Source of the DNA: Aurantiacibacter zhengii
Lineage (GTDB): Bacteria > Pseudomonadota > Alphaproteobacteria > Sphingomonadales > Sphingomonadaceae
Direction of reading: 5' to 3'
NCBI RefSeq assembly: GCF_003584125.1
Contig: NZ_QXFL01000002.1
Span: 62,001-126,000, forward strand
Length of the DNA stretch: 64,000 nucleotides
The translations under genes were made by a program, and so were the position numbers. Each line of letters starts with the position of its first letter. The stretch's first letter is position 1. Below are positions 1 through 8,869 of this stretch, one piece after another. Below the pieces are notes generated by a model. That model was not told where the DNA came from, did not search any database, and was given only the letters and a program-made list of their open reading frames with translations.

Positions 1-2
1 GC

Positions 3-911
3 AATACTAGTGCCGAAGCCAGTGCCGACCAGCAACGCGACCGCGATGCGCGTCAGGATCGTCGTGGCAACCGTGGCCAGGCCCGCCAGGAACGTCGCGG
101 CAACCGCGGCGAAGCGCGTGCCGAACGCCGCCAGAGCCGCGAAGCGCGTATCGACCGTAACGCCGGCAACCGCCGTGCGCCCAGCGAAAGCGTCGAAGCG
201 CGCCGCGCTGGTCGCAGCGACAACCAGCAATACCGCAATTCCGATATGGCGCGTGCCCGTGCGGCCCGTGAAGCGGCCGCCCGCCAGGTCGACCGTCGCA
301 GCGAACGCCGTGCCGACCGCATCGAGGATCGTGGTGACCGTCGGGCCGAGAACATCCGCAATGGCAACCGCAACGTGGTAACCCGCGACCGCGGCGATCG
401 TGACCGGAACATCGTGACCCGCAATCGCAGCTACCGCGACAACGATCGCAACCGCACCTACCGCGACCGTGACCAGCGACGTGATTATCGTGACCAGCGC
501 CGCGATTACCGTGACCAGCGCGACTACCGCGAACGTCGCGATTATCGTGAACGCCGCGACTATCGGCAGGATCGCCGGGAGACACGCCGGGACTACCGCC
601 GGTGGAACCGCAACGCCTGGCGCAGCGACCGCCGGTATAACTGGAGCCACTATCGCACCAACAACCGCAGCCTTTACCGCCTGGGCCGCTACTATTCGCC
701 CTATCGGAACTACAGCTATCGTCGCCTGAGCATCGGCTTCAGCCTCGACAGCCTGTTCTTCGGCAGCCGCTACTGGATTTCTGACCCCTGGCAGTATCGT
801 CTGCCCGAGGTCTACGGCCCCTACCGCTGGGTTCGCTATTACGACGATGTCGTGCTGGTGGACATCTACACCGGCGAAGTGGTGGACGTGATCTACGACT
901 TCTTCTGGTAA
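3..911 (+). CDS. RcnB-family Arg-rich periplasmic-type protein (5' truncated)
   Basis: The reading frame is open from the window edge, so the N-terminus and any signal peptide are missing; 302 codons are visible. The first two thirds are extremely rich in Arg, Asp, Asn and Tyr, with repeated DYR-E/DQ-R units at 468-563. The last about 60 residues have the RcnB/DUF3315 signature: a YRLPEVYGPYRWVRYYDDVVLVDIYTGEV-like segment in which a Tyr/Pro/Gly-rich turn precedes WVR, VLVD and TGEV (seen in two pieces here), ending VIYDFFW. RcnB proteins are small periplasmic proteins linked in E. coli to nickel/cobalt homeostasis; many longer Arg-rich relatives in sphingomonads have no known role. Function is therefore inferred only at family level. 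A clear intrinsic terminator follows 40 bp downstream. Confidence 0.75.
   Translation, partial: NTSAEASADQQRDRDARQDRRGNRGQARQERRGNRGEARAERRQSREARIDRNAGNRRAPSESVEARRAGRSDNQQYRNSDMARARAAREAAARQVDRRSERRADRIEDRGDRRAENIRNGNRNVVTRDRGDRDRNIVTRNRSYRDNDRNRTYRDRDQRRDYRDQRRDYRDQRDYRERRDYRERRDYRQDRRETRRDYRRWNRNAWRSDRRYNWSHYRTNNRSLYRLGRYYSPYRNYSYRRLSIGFSLDSLFFGSRYWISDPWQYRLPEVYGPYRWVRYYDDVVLVDIYTGEVVDVIYDFFW
468..563 (+). repeat. In-frame imperfect tandem repeat (18/21 bp units) in the RcnB-like gene
   Basis: Five consecutive units read RDQRRDY, RDQRRDY, RDQRDY, RERRDY, RERRDY. Because unit lengths are multiples of three, copy-number change would keep the frame. The encoded stretch is a strongly charged, probably disordered or helical Arg/Asp/Tyr tract. 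Confidence 0.7.
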
Positions 912-952
912 GGACGAACACCCCTGTTGCCGGAGCGAGTGGCCGGCGATGG

Positions 953-985
953 AACCCCCCGCCCCTAACCGGGTGGGGGGTTTTT
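953..985 (+). terminator. Rho-independent terminator of the RcnB-like gene
   Basis: An AACCCCCC arm (953-960) pairs with GGGGGGTT (975-982) around a 14-nt loop that itself can pair, followed by a T run (981-985). It lies between the RcnB-like stop codon and the convergent cytochrome b561 gene and could serve both. Confidence 0.8.
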
Positions 986-993
986 CGATCGGC

Positions 994-1548
994 CTAGCGC
1001 GCCTTTCCGACCCTGCCGAAAGGCAGCATGCGGAAGATGCCGCCGTCCTTGTCGATGAAGGTATGCTTGAGCGCGCCCAGGATATGCAGAGCCACCAGGT
1101 AGATGATGATCTGCCCGCCGAGCTTGTGCGCATCGTAGATGGTTTCTCCCAGGCCTTCGTTCTCGCCCACGGGCAAGGCAGGGATCGTGAACAGGCCAAA
1201 GTATTCGATCTCGCGCCCGTTGAACGAGTTGGCGAGCCAGCCGCCTAGCGGCAGGCCGATCAGCAGGACATAGAAGACGACGTGGGTGACGCGCGCCAAT
1301 ACGCGTTCCCATCCCGCGTAGTTTGACGGCAGCGGCGGCCATTTGTGCGTCAAGCGCCAGACAAGGCGACCGAGGGTCAGGACAAGGATAGTGATGCCGA
1401 TGGCCTTGTGATCGGCGAAGATCGCTGTCGCCTCTGCACGGCTCGCATGCTCGGCATTCTCCGCTAAACGCCAGTTCCAGATTACCAGGACGGCAATCGC
1501 CCAGTGAAAGATCATCGCGACTGCGGAATACCGGCGAGCCTCGGTCAT
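994..1548 (-). CDS. Cytochrome b561 family membrane protein
   Basis: About 184 residues with four predicted membrane helices and the His pattern of the bacterial CybB type: FHW in helix 1 (near residue 15), ADHK before helix 2, RVTH at the start of helix 3, and AHKLGG plus LH in helix 4, giving the axial ligands of two b hemes. These proteins sit in the inner membrane and pass electrons between quinol and an acceptor; some reduce superoxide. The frame is open upstream to 1629, but the ATG at 1548 was chosen because a GGGAGA box lies six bases before it and the protein then begins MTEARRYS directly ahead of the first helix. It stands alone, divergent from the oxygenase gene. The physiological partner cannot be told from the sequence. 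Confidence 0.85.
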   Translation of the reverse strand: MTEARRYSAVAMIFHWAIAVLVIWNWRLAENAEHASRAEATAIFADHKAIGITILVLTLGRLVWRLTHKWPPLPSNYAGWERVLARVTHVVFYVLLIGLPLGGWLANSFNGREIEYFGLFTIPALPVGENEGLGETIYDAHKLGGQIIIYLVALHILGALKHTFIDKDGGIFRMLPFGRVGKAR

Positions 1549-1622
1549 AAGCATTCTCCCTTGCTGGTTGCGCGAGACTGCTCTTGTCTGCATCCTCAAG
1601 CAATGGAAAAGCATTCTGCGTG

Positions 1623-2306
1623 ATGACAACCAATACCAAGAGCAAGATTCCCCCCAACGCAGACCAGGCGCGCCTGAGGACGCTTGGCAGGCAGGTGCGC
1701 GAGCGTCTCGCGGCGAACCCTTCGGTCTACAAGGTGCCCAGCGAGGACGTGGAACTGTTCGCCGTCGGCGAATTCATGTCCCCCGCCGAATGCGGGAAGA
1801 TGATGGAACTGATCGATGCAACGGCAAAGCCAAGCAAGGTCTTCGATCTGTCATACGAATCGGGCTATCGCACCAGCTATTCGGGCGATGTCGATCCAAA
1901 CGATCCTTTCGTGAAGAAGATCGGTCGCCGGATCGACGACCTGCTGGGCATAGAGCCCGCGTGGGGCGAAACGATCCAGGGCCAGCGATACATGCCGGGG
2001 CAGGAATTCCAGCCGCACCATGACTGGTTCCATCCCGGCACCAGTTACTGGGACTTCGAAATGAGCCGCGGCGGGCAGCGCAGCTTTACCACGATGGCGT
2101 TCCTCAACGATGTGGAGGCTGGCGGCACCACCGATTTCACCGAACTGGGCATTTCGCTGGAACCCAAGCCCGGCGTGCTGCTGATCTGGAACAACGCGGC
2201 ACCGGACGGGCTGACCAATCCCCGCACCATTCACGCCGGGCGCCCGGTCATTGCCGGGGCGAAATACATCATCACGAAATGGTATCGCACCCGGCGATGG
2301 AACTAG
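1623..2306 (+). CDS. 2OG-Fe(II) oxygenase, prolyl 4-hydroxylase-like
   Basis: 227 residues. The C-terminal half has the P4Hc double-stranded beta-helix pattern: RYMPGQEFQPHHDWF supplies the H-x-D iron ligands, TMAFLNDVEAGGTTDF is the typical core strand pair, RTIHAGRPV holds the distal His, and GAKYIITKWYR carries the Lys that binds 2-oxoglutarate. The enzyme is expected to hydroxylate Pro or another residue, or a small molecule, in the cytoplasm. The ATG at 1623 is preferred over an in-frame TTG at 1584, although no strong ribosome binding site is visible for either. The neighbouring genes are unrelated, so the substrate is unknown. Confidence 0.85.
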   Translation: MTTNTKSKIPPNADQARLRTLGRQVRERLAANPSVYKVPSEDVELFAVGEFMSPAECGKMMELIDATAKPSKVFDLSYESGYRTSYSGDVDPNDPFVKKIGRRIDDLLGIEPAWGETIQGQRYMPGQEFQPHHDWFHPGTSYWDFEMSRGGQRSFTTMAFLNDVEAGGTTDFTELGISLEPKPGVLLIWNNAAPDGLTNPRTIHAGRPVIAGAKYIITKWYRTRRWN

Positions 2307-2313
2307 GGCAGGA

Positions 2314-3942
2314 TCAGCGCGCCAGTGCCTCGGCAATCAGTTTGCGCGTATTCTCGACACCATAAAGCGCGATGAAACTGCCCATGCGCGGCCCTTGCGA
2401 GGAGCCGAGCAGCGTTTCGTACTGCGCCTTGAACCAGTCGCGAAGGCTCTCGAACCCGAACGCCTCGTCCTTGCCGATTTCGTAGACGATGGTCTGCAGG
2501 TCCTCGGCTGGCATATTGGCGGGCACCTCGGCAAGCTTCGCATCGAGAGCCTTTAGTGCCTCCGCCTCGTTCGGCTCCGGCGCGCGCTTCACCAGGGTGG
2601 GGGCGATAAAGTCGCGGTTATAGGCGAGCGCCTTTTCCACCAGCCGGAACAGGTCCGGATGATCGTCCGGGTCCGTATCGTGCATGTAGTTGCCCAGATA
2701 CGACCACACCTGCTCGTGCGTCGCGGTGGCACCCAGCACGCCGACCAGGTTCAGCAGCAATCCGTAGGTTACAGGCAGGCTGTCGCCCGCACCGATGGGC
2801 GGCTGCGAACCACTGGAATCCTTCACGCGCAGCAGGTTCCACACCGGGTTGCCAAGCTGCTTGTCGACGTCCTGCTCGGGGATACGCTCGCGGAACTGCC
2901 AATAGTCGTCCACGGCGCGCGGGATGACGCCGACATGCAATTGCTTGGCGCTCTTGGGATTGGGGAAGATGTAGAAACCCAGGCTCTCCTCGGAGCCGTA
3001 GGTCAGCCATTCCTCGATCGTCAGGCCATTGCCCTTCGACTTGGAAATTTTCTCGCCCTTCTCGTCGAGGAACAGCTCGTAGATCAGGCCTTCGGGCTTC
3101 TGCCCCCCGAGGACGCGGGCAATCTTGCCGGACTGTACGCCGGTGTCGGTAAGGTCCTTGCCGTACATCTCGTAATCGACACCCAACGCCACCCAGCGCA
3201 TCGCGAAGTCCACCTTCCACTGTAGCTTGGCCATGCCGCCCAGGGCGCTCTGCTCGATCACTTCGCCATCGCTGTCGGTGAAGCGCACGATGCCTTCTTC
3301 GGCATTCACCACCTCGACCGGCACCTGCAGCACGTGGCCGGTCTTGGGCGAAATCGGCATGATCGGCGAATAGGTTGCCGCGCGTTCGGCGCGCAGCGTG
3401 GGCAGCATGATATCAAGGATCGCCTGGTTGTTGGCCAAGACACCGCGCAGCGCCTCGTCGAAAGCGCCGGAGTTGTACTTGTCCGATGCCGCGACGAATT
3501 CGTAATCGAAACCGAAGCGGTCGAGAAATTCGCGCAGCATGGCGTTGTTGTGCGCGGCAAAGCTTTCGTACTTCTCGAAGGGATCGGGAATGCGGCTCAG
3601 CGGCTTATGCAGGTTTTCTTCCAGCAGCGCCTTGTTCGGCATGTTGTCGGGCACCTTGCGCAGGCCGTCCATGTCGTCGGAAAAGGCGATCAGGCGGGTG
3701 GGCGCAGGCGTACCATCGTCGCTGGCGGCAACGATCTCGTAGGCTTTGCGCACCAGCGTGGTGCGCAGCACTTCCTGGAACGTGCCGATGTGCGGAAGAC
3801 CGCTTGGGCCATAACCGGTCTCGAACAGCACGGGCTTTCCGCCGGGTTTACCGTCTCGATACCGCTTTGCTAGGCGCTGGGCCTCCTGAAAGGGCCACGC
3901 CTTGGAGTTGCGGGCGGCTTCGATAAGATCGGTGCTGAACAT
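2314..3942 (-). CDS. lysS: Lysyl-tRNA synthetase, class I
   Basis: 542 residues, usual length for the class I enzyme. It charges tRNA-Lys with lysine. The Rossmann signature GPSGLPHIGT (HIGH-like, near residue 50) and KISKSKGNG (KMSKS-like, in the middle) place it in class I, unlike the class II LysRS of most bacteria; class I LysRS is typical of alphaproteobacteria and archaea. RLIAFSDDMDGLRKVPDN, read as two adjacent motifs, is also characteristic. The ATG at 3942 gives MFSTDLIEAARNSKAWPF, matching family N-termini. Convergent with the preceding oxygenase gene, 7 bp apart, and divergent from the MscS gene. Confidence 0.93.
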   Translation of the reverse strand: MFSTDLIEAARNSKAWPFQEAQRLAKRYRDGKPGGKPVLFETGYGPSGLPHIGTFQEVLRTTLVRKAYEIVAASDDGTPAPTRLIAFSDDMDGLRKVPDNMPNKALLEENLHKPLSRIPDPFEKYESFAAHNNAMLREFLDRFGFDYEFVAASDKYNSGAFDEALRGVLANNQAILDIMLPTLRAERAATYSPIMPISPKTGHVLQVPVEVVNAEEGIVRFTDSDGEVIEQSALGGMAKLQWKVDFAMRWVALGVDYEMYGKDLTDTGVQSGKIARVLGGQKPEGLIYELFLDEKGEKISKSKGNGLTIEEWLTYGSEESLGFYIFPNPKSAKQLHVGVIPRAVDDYWQFRERIPEQDVDKQLGNPVWNLLRVKDSSGSQPPIGAGDSLPVTYGLLLNLVGVLGATATHEQVWSYLGNYMHDTDPDDHPDLFRLVEKALAYNRDFIAPTLVKRAPEPNEAEALKALDAKLAEVPANMPAEDLQTIVYEIGKDEAFGFESLRDWFKAQYETLLGSSQGPRMGSFIALYGVENTRKLIAEALAR

Positions 3943-3995
3943 GGGCTGCGCCCATCGCCCAAGCAGCGCGATTTCGCAAGCGCGAAGTCTGGGCC

Positions 3996-4020
3996 GGAAC
4001 CCGAAGCGAGCCGTAACATT
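3996..4020 (+). promoter_or_regulatory. Weak EcfG-like promoter candidate before the MscS gene
   Basis: GGAAC (3996-4000), 16 bases, then CATT (4017-4020). The general stress sigma factor EcfG of alphaproteobacteria prefers GGAAC-N16/17-CGTT, so the -10 element has one mismatch. It lies 34 bases before the TTG start at 4054. Confidence 0.3.
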
Positions 4021-4053
4021 TTATAACAAAACCATACCACACCGGGGGTTCAT

Positions 4054-4929
4054 TTGAACTACATCGAAATACTGCAGAGCCAGGTCCTAGGCATGTGGGC
4101 TGGCTTCATCGCCATCCTTCCCAACCTGGCGATTGCCATCGTCGTTCTTGTCGTGACGTGGATCGTGGCAAAATTTGCCGTGCGCATCGCGAACAAGGCA
4201 ACCGGCAAGTCCCACATGCGCGAGGATTTGCGGCAACTGGTAGAAACCGTCGTGCGGCTGGCCATCTGGATCGCCGGGATCATCCTGGCGCTGGTCGTCG
4301 CCATTCCCGGATTTACCCCCGCGGGGCTGATTGCCGGGCTTGGCATCGGCGCACTCGCAATCGGCTTTGCCTTTCAGGACATCTTCGAGAACTTCCTTGC
4401 CGGCGTGCTGATCATGCTGCGCGAGAAGATGCGCATTGGCGACCTGATCGAAGTGGAAGGCGTGCTGGGCAAGGTGGAGAAGATCACCCTTCGCGAAACC
4501 TATGTTCGCCAGCTTTCCAACGAGCTGACGATCATGCCCAATTCCATGCTGTTCAAGAACGCGGTGCAGATCCTGACGGACGAAACCGTACGCCGTAACG
4601 AAGTTGTCGTGGGCGTTTCCTACGATGCTGATCTGGAGCAGGCGCAGCAGGTTATCCTGGAAGCCATGCAGACCGTGGATGCCATCGTCGATGATAAGCC
4701 GATCATCGTCTACGCGCAGGAATTCGGCGGCAGTTCGATCGATTTCCTTGTCCAGTGGTATGCCCAGTCCGCCGCGCGCGATCTGCGCCTTACCAAGAGC
4801 GAGGCGATCAAGGCGATCAAGAAGGGCCTTGATGCTGCGGGCATTGGTATCCCCTTCCCGATCCAGACTAATTACTTCGCAGAACCACTGCGGATTGAGC
4901 AGGTGAGTTCGGAAAAACCTTCTGCCTGA
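4054..4929 (+). CDS. Small-conductance mechanosensitive channel, MscS family
   Basis: 291 residues. Three membrane segments are visible (about residues 12-40, 66-90 and 92-118). The third has the Gly/Ala-packed MscS pore pattern GLIAGLGIGALAIGFAFQDI split by conserved Gly and Ala, followed by FENFLAGVLIM. The beta domain (GDLIEVEGVLGKVEKITLRET) and the C-terminal alpha/beta domain complete a minimal MscS. It opens under membrane tension to release solutes during hypo-osmotic shock. The start is a TTG preceded by GGGGG at suitable spacing; no ATG precedes the first helix. Divergent from lysS. Confidence 0.9.
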   Translation: MNYIEILQSQVLGMWAGFIAILPNLAIAIVVLVVTWIVAKFAVRIANKATGKSHMREDLRQLVETVVRLAIWIAGIILALVVAIPGFTPAGLIAGLGIGALAIGFAFQDIFENFLAGVLIMLREKMRIGDLIEVEGVLGKVEKITLRETYVRQLSNELTIMPNSMLFKNAVQILTDETVRRNEVVVGVSYDADLEQAQQVILEAMQTVDAIVDDKPIIVYAQEFGGSSIDFLVQWYAQSAARDLRLTKSEAIKAIKKGLDAAGIGIPFPIQTNYFAEPLRIEQVSSEKPSA

Positions 4930-4945
4930 GCCGCGGTTCGTTCGC

Positions 4946-5878
4946 CTAGCTTCGCGGACGGCGCCCGGATGACAGCGAAGTAACGATCCGGCCATCGGCA
5001 GACTTGTAGCTGCGCGGCGCCTGTTCCGACGCATTTGCCACGCCCCGCGGGCGTGCGGCGATGCTGCTGGTGACGAACCCTCCCGAACTGGTGGCCGCGG
5101 CTGGGCGCTTCGCCTGGACCAGACCGGAAGGCTGAGCCGGGGCTGGTTCGGGCTGTTCTTCGGGTCGGGATACAGGTTCCGGCGTGGGGCCCGGTTCTGC
5201 AGCCGGTTCCGGCACCGGGGTCGGACGATAGGGTTCGATCTTCTCGACCACCATCATTCCTGTCCCGCCGCGGCGACGGAACCAGACAAACCCCACGATG
5301 GCTGCCGCCAGCAAGGCAAGCCCTGCCAAGAGCCAGACGATCCAGGCTCCGCCAGTCGAACTGACAGTATCGCTTTCGGCTAGCGCCTGGTCGACCACCG
5401 GCCGGGATGGCGCTTCCGTCTCGACCGGAAAAGGTGCAATGTCGACAGCGGCATTGTCTTGGGCCTCAAACTGCGGCGGCGGTGCGGCGTCCTGCGGCTC
5501 GTCCGATACGAGCGGTGCGGGTTGCTGGCGTGCCGCAGTCTCGCGTTCCTGGGGCTGAACGGGCACCGTGGTTTGCGGAACCGGAGTCGGCTGCGGCACG
5601 ACCAGTGTGGGCGTGTCCTGCCTCTGCCGCGGAGTCGCCGTCGCCGTTGGCAGCGGCTGCACCATCGGCTCCATGCGATTGCGGCGGGCGGTTCCGGGGG
5701 TCGGTTCCAGACTGAAGTCATCCGGAACGCCTTCCACCCGTTCCACTCCCGAAGGCTGGCTCGTCGGCGTAGGTGTGGGCTGTCCTGTACCGTCCTGCGC
5801 ATGGGCGCCGACGGAGATGAGCAGGAATGCCGTTGCCGAAGCGGTTCGTATCACGTGGATCATTGCGCCAACCGCCAT
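4946..5878 (-). CDS. Proline-rich, signal-peptide, single-pass membrane protein of unknown function
   Basis: 310 residues from the first ATG, or 305 from an ATG five codons later. A signal peptide ends near AHAQ. A long Pro/Thr/Gln-rich, low-complexity stretch (about residues 30-165) follows, then one membrane helix (WIVWLLAGLALLAAAIVGFVWF) with an RRR stop-transfer motif, and a cytoplasmic tail again rich in Pro/Glu (EPAAEPGPTPEPVSRPEEQPEP region) ending with Ser/Arg-rich sequence. The layout suggests an envelope-spanning linker or scaffold. I recognise no catalytic domain. It is convergent with the MscS gene. Confidence 0.6.
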   Translation of the reverse strand: MAVGAMIHVIRTASATAFLLISVGAHAQDGTGQPTPTPTSQPSGVERVEGVPDDFSLEPTPGTARRNRMEPMVQPLPTATATPRQRQDTPTLVVPQPTPVPQTTVPVQPQERETAARQQPAPLVSDEPQDAAPPPQFEAQDNAAVDIAPFPVETEAPSRPVVDQALAESDTVSSTGGAWIVWLLAGLALLAAAIVGFVWFRRRGGTGMMVVEKIEPYRPTPVPEPAAEPGPTPEPVSRPEEQPEPAPAQPSGLVQAKRPAAATSSGGFVTSSIAARPRGVANASEQAPRSYKSADGRIVTSLSSGRRPRS

Positions 5879-5973
5879 AGGGGTCCGCTGTCTTTAGCGC
5901 GACTGAATGGATGCTGCGAACAAGCCGATTTTCGCAACATCGTGGCCGGGAAGCGACAAATTGCTCCGATGTT

Positions 5974-5993
5974 GCGGCAGAATGCGCTGCCGC
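5974..5993. repeat. 7-bp perfect inverted repeat in the intergenic region 5879-6121
   Basis: GCGGCAG, six bases, CTGCCGC. It has no following T run, so it is not an obvious terminator. It lies between two divergent genes and could be a regulator site or an mRNA-leader hairpin. Confidence 0.4.
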
Positions 5994-6084
5994 CGATGGA
6001 CGATTGCTATTGTCACCTCACTGTAACGACCCCCTCCGTGAACGACGCATTCCTGCTCGTCCACGGCTTCGTCGCCAGCCTTTC

Positions 6085-6099
6085 GTTTACATTTCGTTC
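6085..6099 (+). promoter_or_regulatory. Candidate LexA (SOS) box before the DinG-like helicase
   Basis: GTTT-N7-GTTC, one mismatch from the alphaproteobacterial LexA consensus GTTC-N7-GTTC, ending 22 bases before the helicase start. Helicases of the DinG group are classical LexA targets, which makes the position meaningful. Confidence 0.4.
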
Positions 6100-6121
6100 T
6101 CGTTGGCGATAGTGGAGCGCG

Positions 6122-8869
6122 ATGGCCGATCCCGCCCTCCCAGCAGAAGACGTTCCCCTGCCCTCGCTCCATGCCAGTCATGCGGGCAGCTGGCTTTGCG
6201 GGACGGACGGCACCGTGCGCGGTGCGTCGAAGGGAGAGGCGGTCATGGCCGCCGCCGATACCCCGCACCTGATTCTCAACGCGCCGCTGGTCGCCACTCG
6301 GCTGGGCTATCCCGATCTGTCCGGGCTGGACCTTCTGGAGCTGTTCGCTTTCGTGCATCCCGCCGTCTTTTGCGTGCCCACACCCAAAGGGCTCGCCCAT
6401 GCGCTGGGATTACCGGAGCCGGAAGACGGCGCGCAGGTGCCAGCCCTGCTGCGAAAGGCTGCCGGGGTGTTGCTGGCCACATGCGAAAGCCCGGAATGGG
6501 CTGCGCGCGAAGGCGCGTGGAGTGTGCTCCAGTCCCTCTCACGCCTGCGCTGGCCGTGGGCGCCGGTGCTTGCGCCCCACATCGCCCGACCCGAGAGGGC
6601 GGAGAAGTGGCTCTTCTCGCGCCTGCCGGAGTGGGAAGACAGCGGCGAGCGTCCGCAGCCGGGGCAAGTGCTGCTGGGTGAAAATGCCATTCACGGCCAG
6701 CTTACCCGACTGACCGGCGAAGGGGCAGAGCAGCGCGAGGGGCAACGCACCTATGCCGCCGATGTGGGCAAAATTTTCGCCCCGCGCGAACGGCGCGACA
6801 AGCCGCACGTCCTGCTGGCACAGGCGGGCACGGGCATCGGCAAGACCCTCGGCTACCTTGCGCCATCCTCGCTATGGGCAGAGAAATCGGGCGGCACTGT
6901 CTGGGTCAGCACCTATACCAAGAACCTGCAGCGCCAACTTCGCAGCGAAGCCGCGCGGGCCTGGCCGGACCGCCGCCCGGACGGCACGCAGCCGGTGGTG
7001 GTGCGCAAGGGGCGCGAGAATTACCTGTGCCTGCTGAACCTGGAAGACGCGCTGCAAGGCGGCTTCGGCGGTCGTGCTGCCGTGCTGGCCCAACTGGTGG
7101 CGCGCTGGGCCGCCTATTCGCAGGATGGCGACATGATCGGCGGAGACCTGCCCGGCTGGCTGGGCACCCTGTTCCGCCAGCGTGCGATCCGCAGCCTGAC
7201 GGACCAGCGCGGCGAGTGCATCTATGCCGGGTGCCCGCACTACCGCAAATGCTTCATCGAGAGGGCTGCCAGAGCCAGCGCGCAGGCCGATCTGGTAATC
7301 GCCAACCACGCACTGGTGATGGTCAACGCCGCCCGCGGGCGCGACCATGCGCAGCGGCCTACCCGCATCGTTTTCGACGAAGGACACCACGTATTCGACG
7401 CTGCCGATTCCACCTTCGCCGCCGCGCTGACCGGGCAGGAAGCCATCGAGCTAAAGCGCTGGATCCTCGGTCCCGAACGCGGGTCCAAGGGCCGCAGGCG
7501 CGGACTCGCCGCGCGGCTTGCCGACGTTGCCAGTTACGACGAGGCCGGAGGCGCGGCCATCGATGCTGCGTGCGAGGCCGCCCATGCACTTCCCGGCGAG
7601 GGCTGGATCGCCCGGCTGGCCGAGAACGCCCCCTCGGGAGAAGTCGAGACCCTGCTGGCCGCCGTGCGCGCCGTTACTTACGCCCGCGACGAAAGCGGCG
7701 CGCTGGATGCGGGCTATGGGATAGAGACCGAGGCCGCCGGGCTCGAAGGCGATTTCGTCGAACGCGCGCAGGCCGCCGCGCAGGCGCTGGCCGCGATCCG
7801 CACCCCGCTCATCAAGCTAGGCGTGCGGCTGGAAGCCATGCTTGAGGACCCGCCCGACTGGCTGGACAGCCAGGGCCGCGCGCGGATCGAGGGAGCACGC
7901 TTCTCGCTCAGCTGGCGGATCGACACGCTGGCGGCTTGGGAGGCGCTGCTGGGGCGTCTGGGCGGCCCCGCAGACCCCGAATTCGTCGACTGGCTATCTG
8001 TGGAGCGCAACGAATCGCGCGAATTCGATATCGGCCTGCACCGCCGCTTCCTCGATCCGATGAAGCCCTTTGCCCGCGTGGTGCTGGAGCCCGCGCACGG
8101 CGTGATGCTGACCAGTGCGACGCTGACAGACCGGCTCGAGAACGGTCCCGACTGGCCGAGCGCGGTGGCGAAATCGGGTGCCCCGCATATCGAGGTGCAA
8201 CCAAGGCTTGCCGACGCGCTCAGTCCCTTCGACTACGCCTCGCGCGCCGAAGTCCTGATCGTGACCGACATAAAGAAGGGAGACCTCGCCGGCCTCGCCG
8301 GGGCCTATGCGCGTATCATAGAGGCGAGCGGCGGCGGCGTGCTGGGCCTGTTCACCGCGATCAGGCGCCTTCGCGCCGTGCATGGCCGGATCGCGGACAG
8401 ACTGGCGCGGGAAGGATTGCCGCTGTTTGCGCAGCACGTCGACCCGATCGATACCGGCACGCTGGTCGATATCTTCCGTGACGATCCGCATGCCAGCCTG
8501 TTGGGCACCGATGCCCTGCGCGACGGGGTCGACGTGCCGGGCCGTTCCTTGCGCTGCGTGGTGATGGAACAGGTGCCATGGCCAAAACCCAGCATCCTGC
8601 ACCGCGCGCGCCGTGCGGCACACGGCGGCAGCGCCTATGACGATGCGATCATTCGGGGACGCCTGGCCCAGGCATTCGGCCGCCTGATTCGCAGCCGCGA
8701 GGACAGCGGCCAGTTCATTGTCCTCTCCCCGGCTTTCCCCTCCCGGCTGCTGACTGCCTTCCCGCCGGGCGTGCAAGTGGTCCGTCTGACACTGGATGAG
8801 GCTTTACAACGCGTCGCTGCCGGTGTTTCGTATCCGCAGCCGGTCACGCAAGAGGATGCGCCCCAGTGA
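6122..8869 (+). CDS. ATP-dependent DNA helicase, DinG/XPD-like superfamily 2
   Basis: 915 residues. Walker A AQAGTGIGKT lies near residue 240 and Walker B is DEGHH near 419. Between them are four Cys (one in ENYLC, three in GECIYAGCPHYRKC) in the arrangement that binds the 4Fe-4S cluster of XPD and DinG. Motifs V/VI are represented by GTDALRDGVDVPG and QAFGRLIRSREDSG. The family unwinds DNA 5' to 3' and resolves R-loops and D-loops. About 170 extra residues precede the helicase core. The stop overlaps the next gene by GTGA, so the two are probably co-transcribed. Confidence 0.9.
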   Translation: MADPALPAEDVPLPSLHASHAGSWLCGTDGTVRGASKGEAVMAAADTPHLILNAPLVATRLGYPDLSGLDLLELFAFVHPAVFCVPTPKGLAHALGLPEPEDGAQVPALLRKAAGVLLATCESPEWAAREGAWSVLQSLSRLRWPWAPVLAPHIARPERAEKWLFSRLPEWEDSGERPQPGQVLLGENAIHGQLTRLTGEGAEQREGQRTYAADVGKIFAPRERRDKPHVLLAQAGTGIGKTLGYLAPSSLWAEKSGGTVWVSTYTKNLQRQLRSEAARAWPDRRPDGTQPVVVRKGRENYLCLLNLEDALQGGFGGRAAVLAQLVARWAAYSQDGDMIGGDLPGWLGTLFRQRAIRSLTDQRGECIYAGCPHYRKCFIERAARASAQADLVIANHALVMVNAARGRDHAQRPTRIVFDEGHHVFDAADSTFAAALTGQEAIELKRWILGPERGSKGRRRGLAARLADVASYDEAGGAAIDAACEAAHALPGEGWIARLAENAPSGEVETLLAAVRAVTYARDESGALDAGYGIETEAAGLEGDFVERAQAAAQALAAIRTPLIKLGVRLEAMLEDPPDWLDSQGRARIEGARFSLSWRIDTLAAWEALLGRLGGPADPEFVDWLSVERNESREFDIGLHRRFLDPMKPFARVVLEPAHGVMLTSATLTDRLENGPDWPSAVAKSGAPHIEVQPRLADALSPFDYASRAEVLIVTDIKKGDLAGLAGAYARIIEASGGGVLGLFTAIRRLRAVHGRIADRLAREGLPLFAQHVDPIDTGTLVDIFRDDPHASLLGTDALRDGVDVPGRSLRCVVMEQVPWPKPSILHRARRAAHGGSAYDDAIIRGRLAQAFGRLIRSREDSGQFIVLSPAFPSRLLTAFPPGVQVVRLTLDEALQRVAAGVSYPQPVTQEDAPQ

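Noticed and set aside
7-585. Gly/His/Cys-rich minus-strand frame opposite the RcnB-like repeats
   Set aside because: Low-complexity complement of the Arg/Asp repeats.
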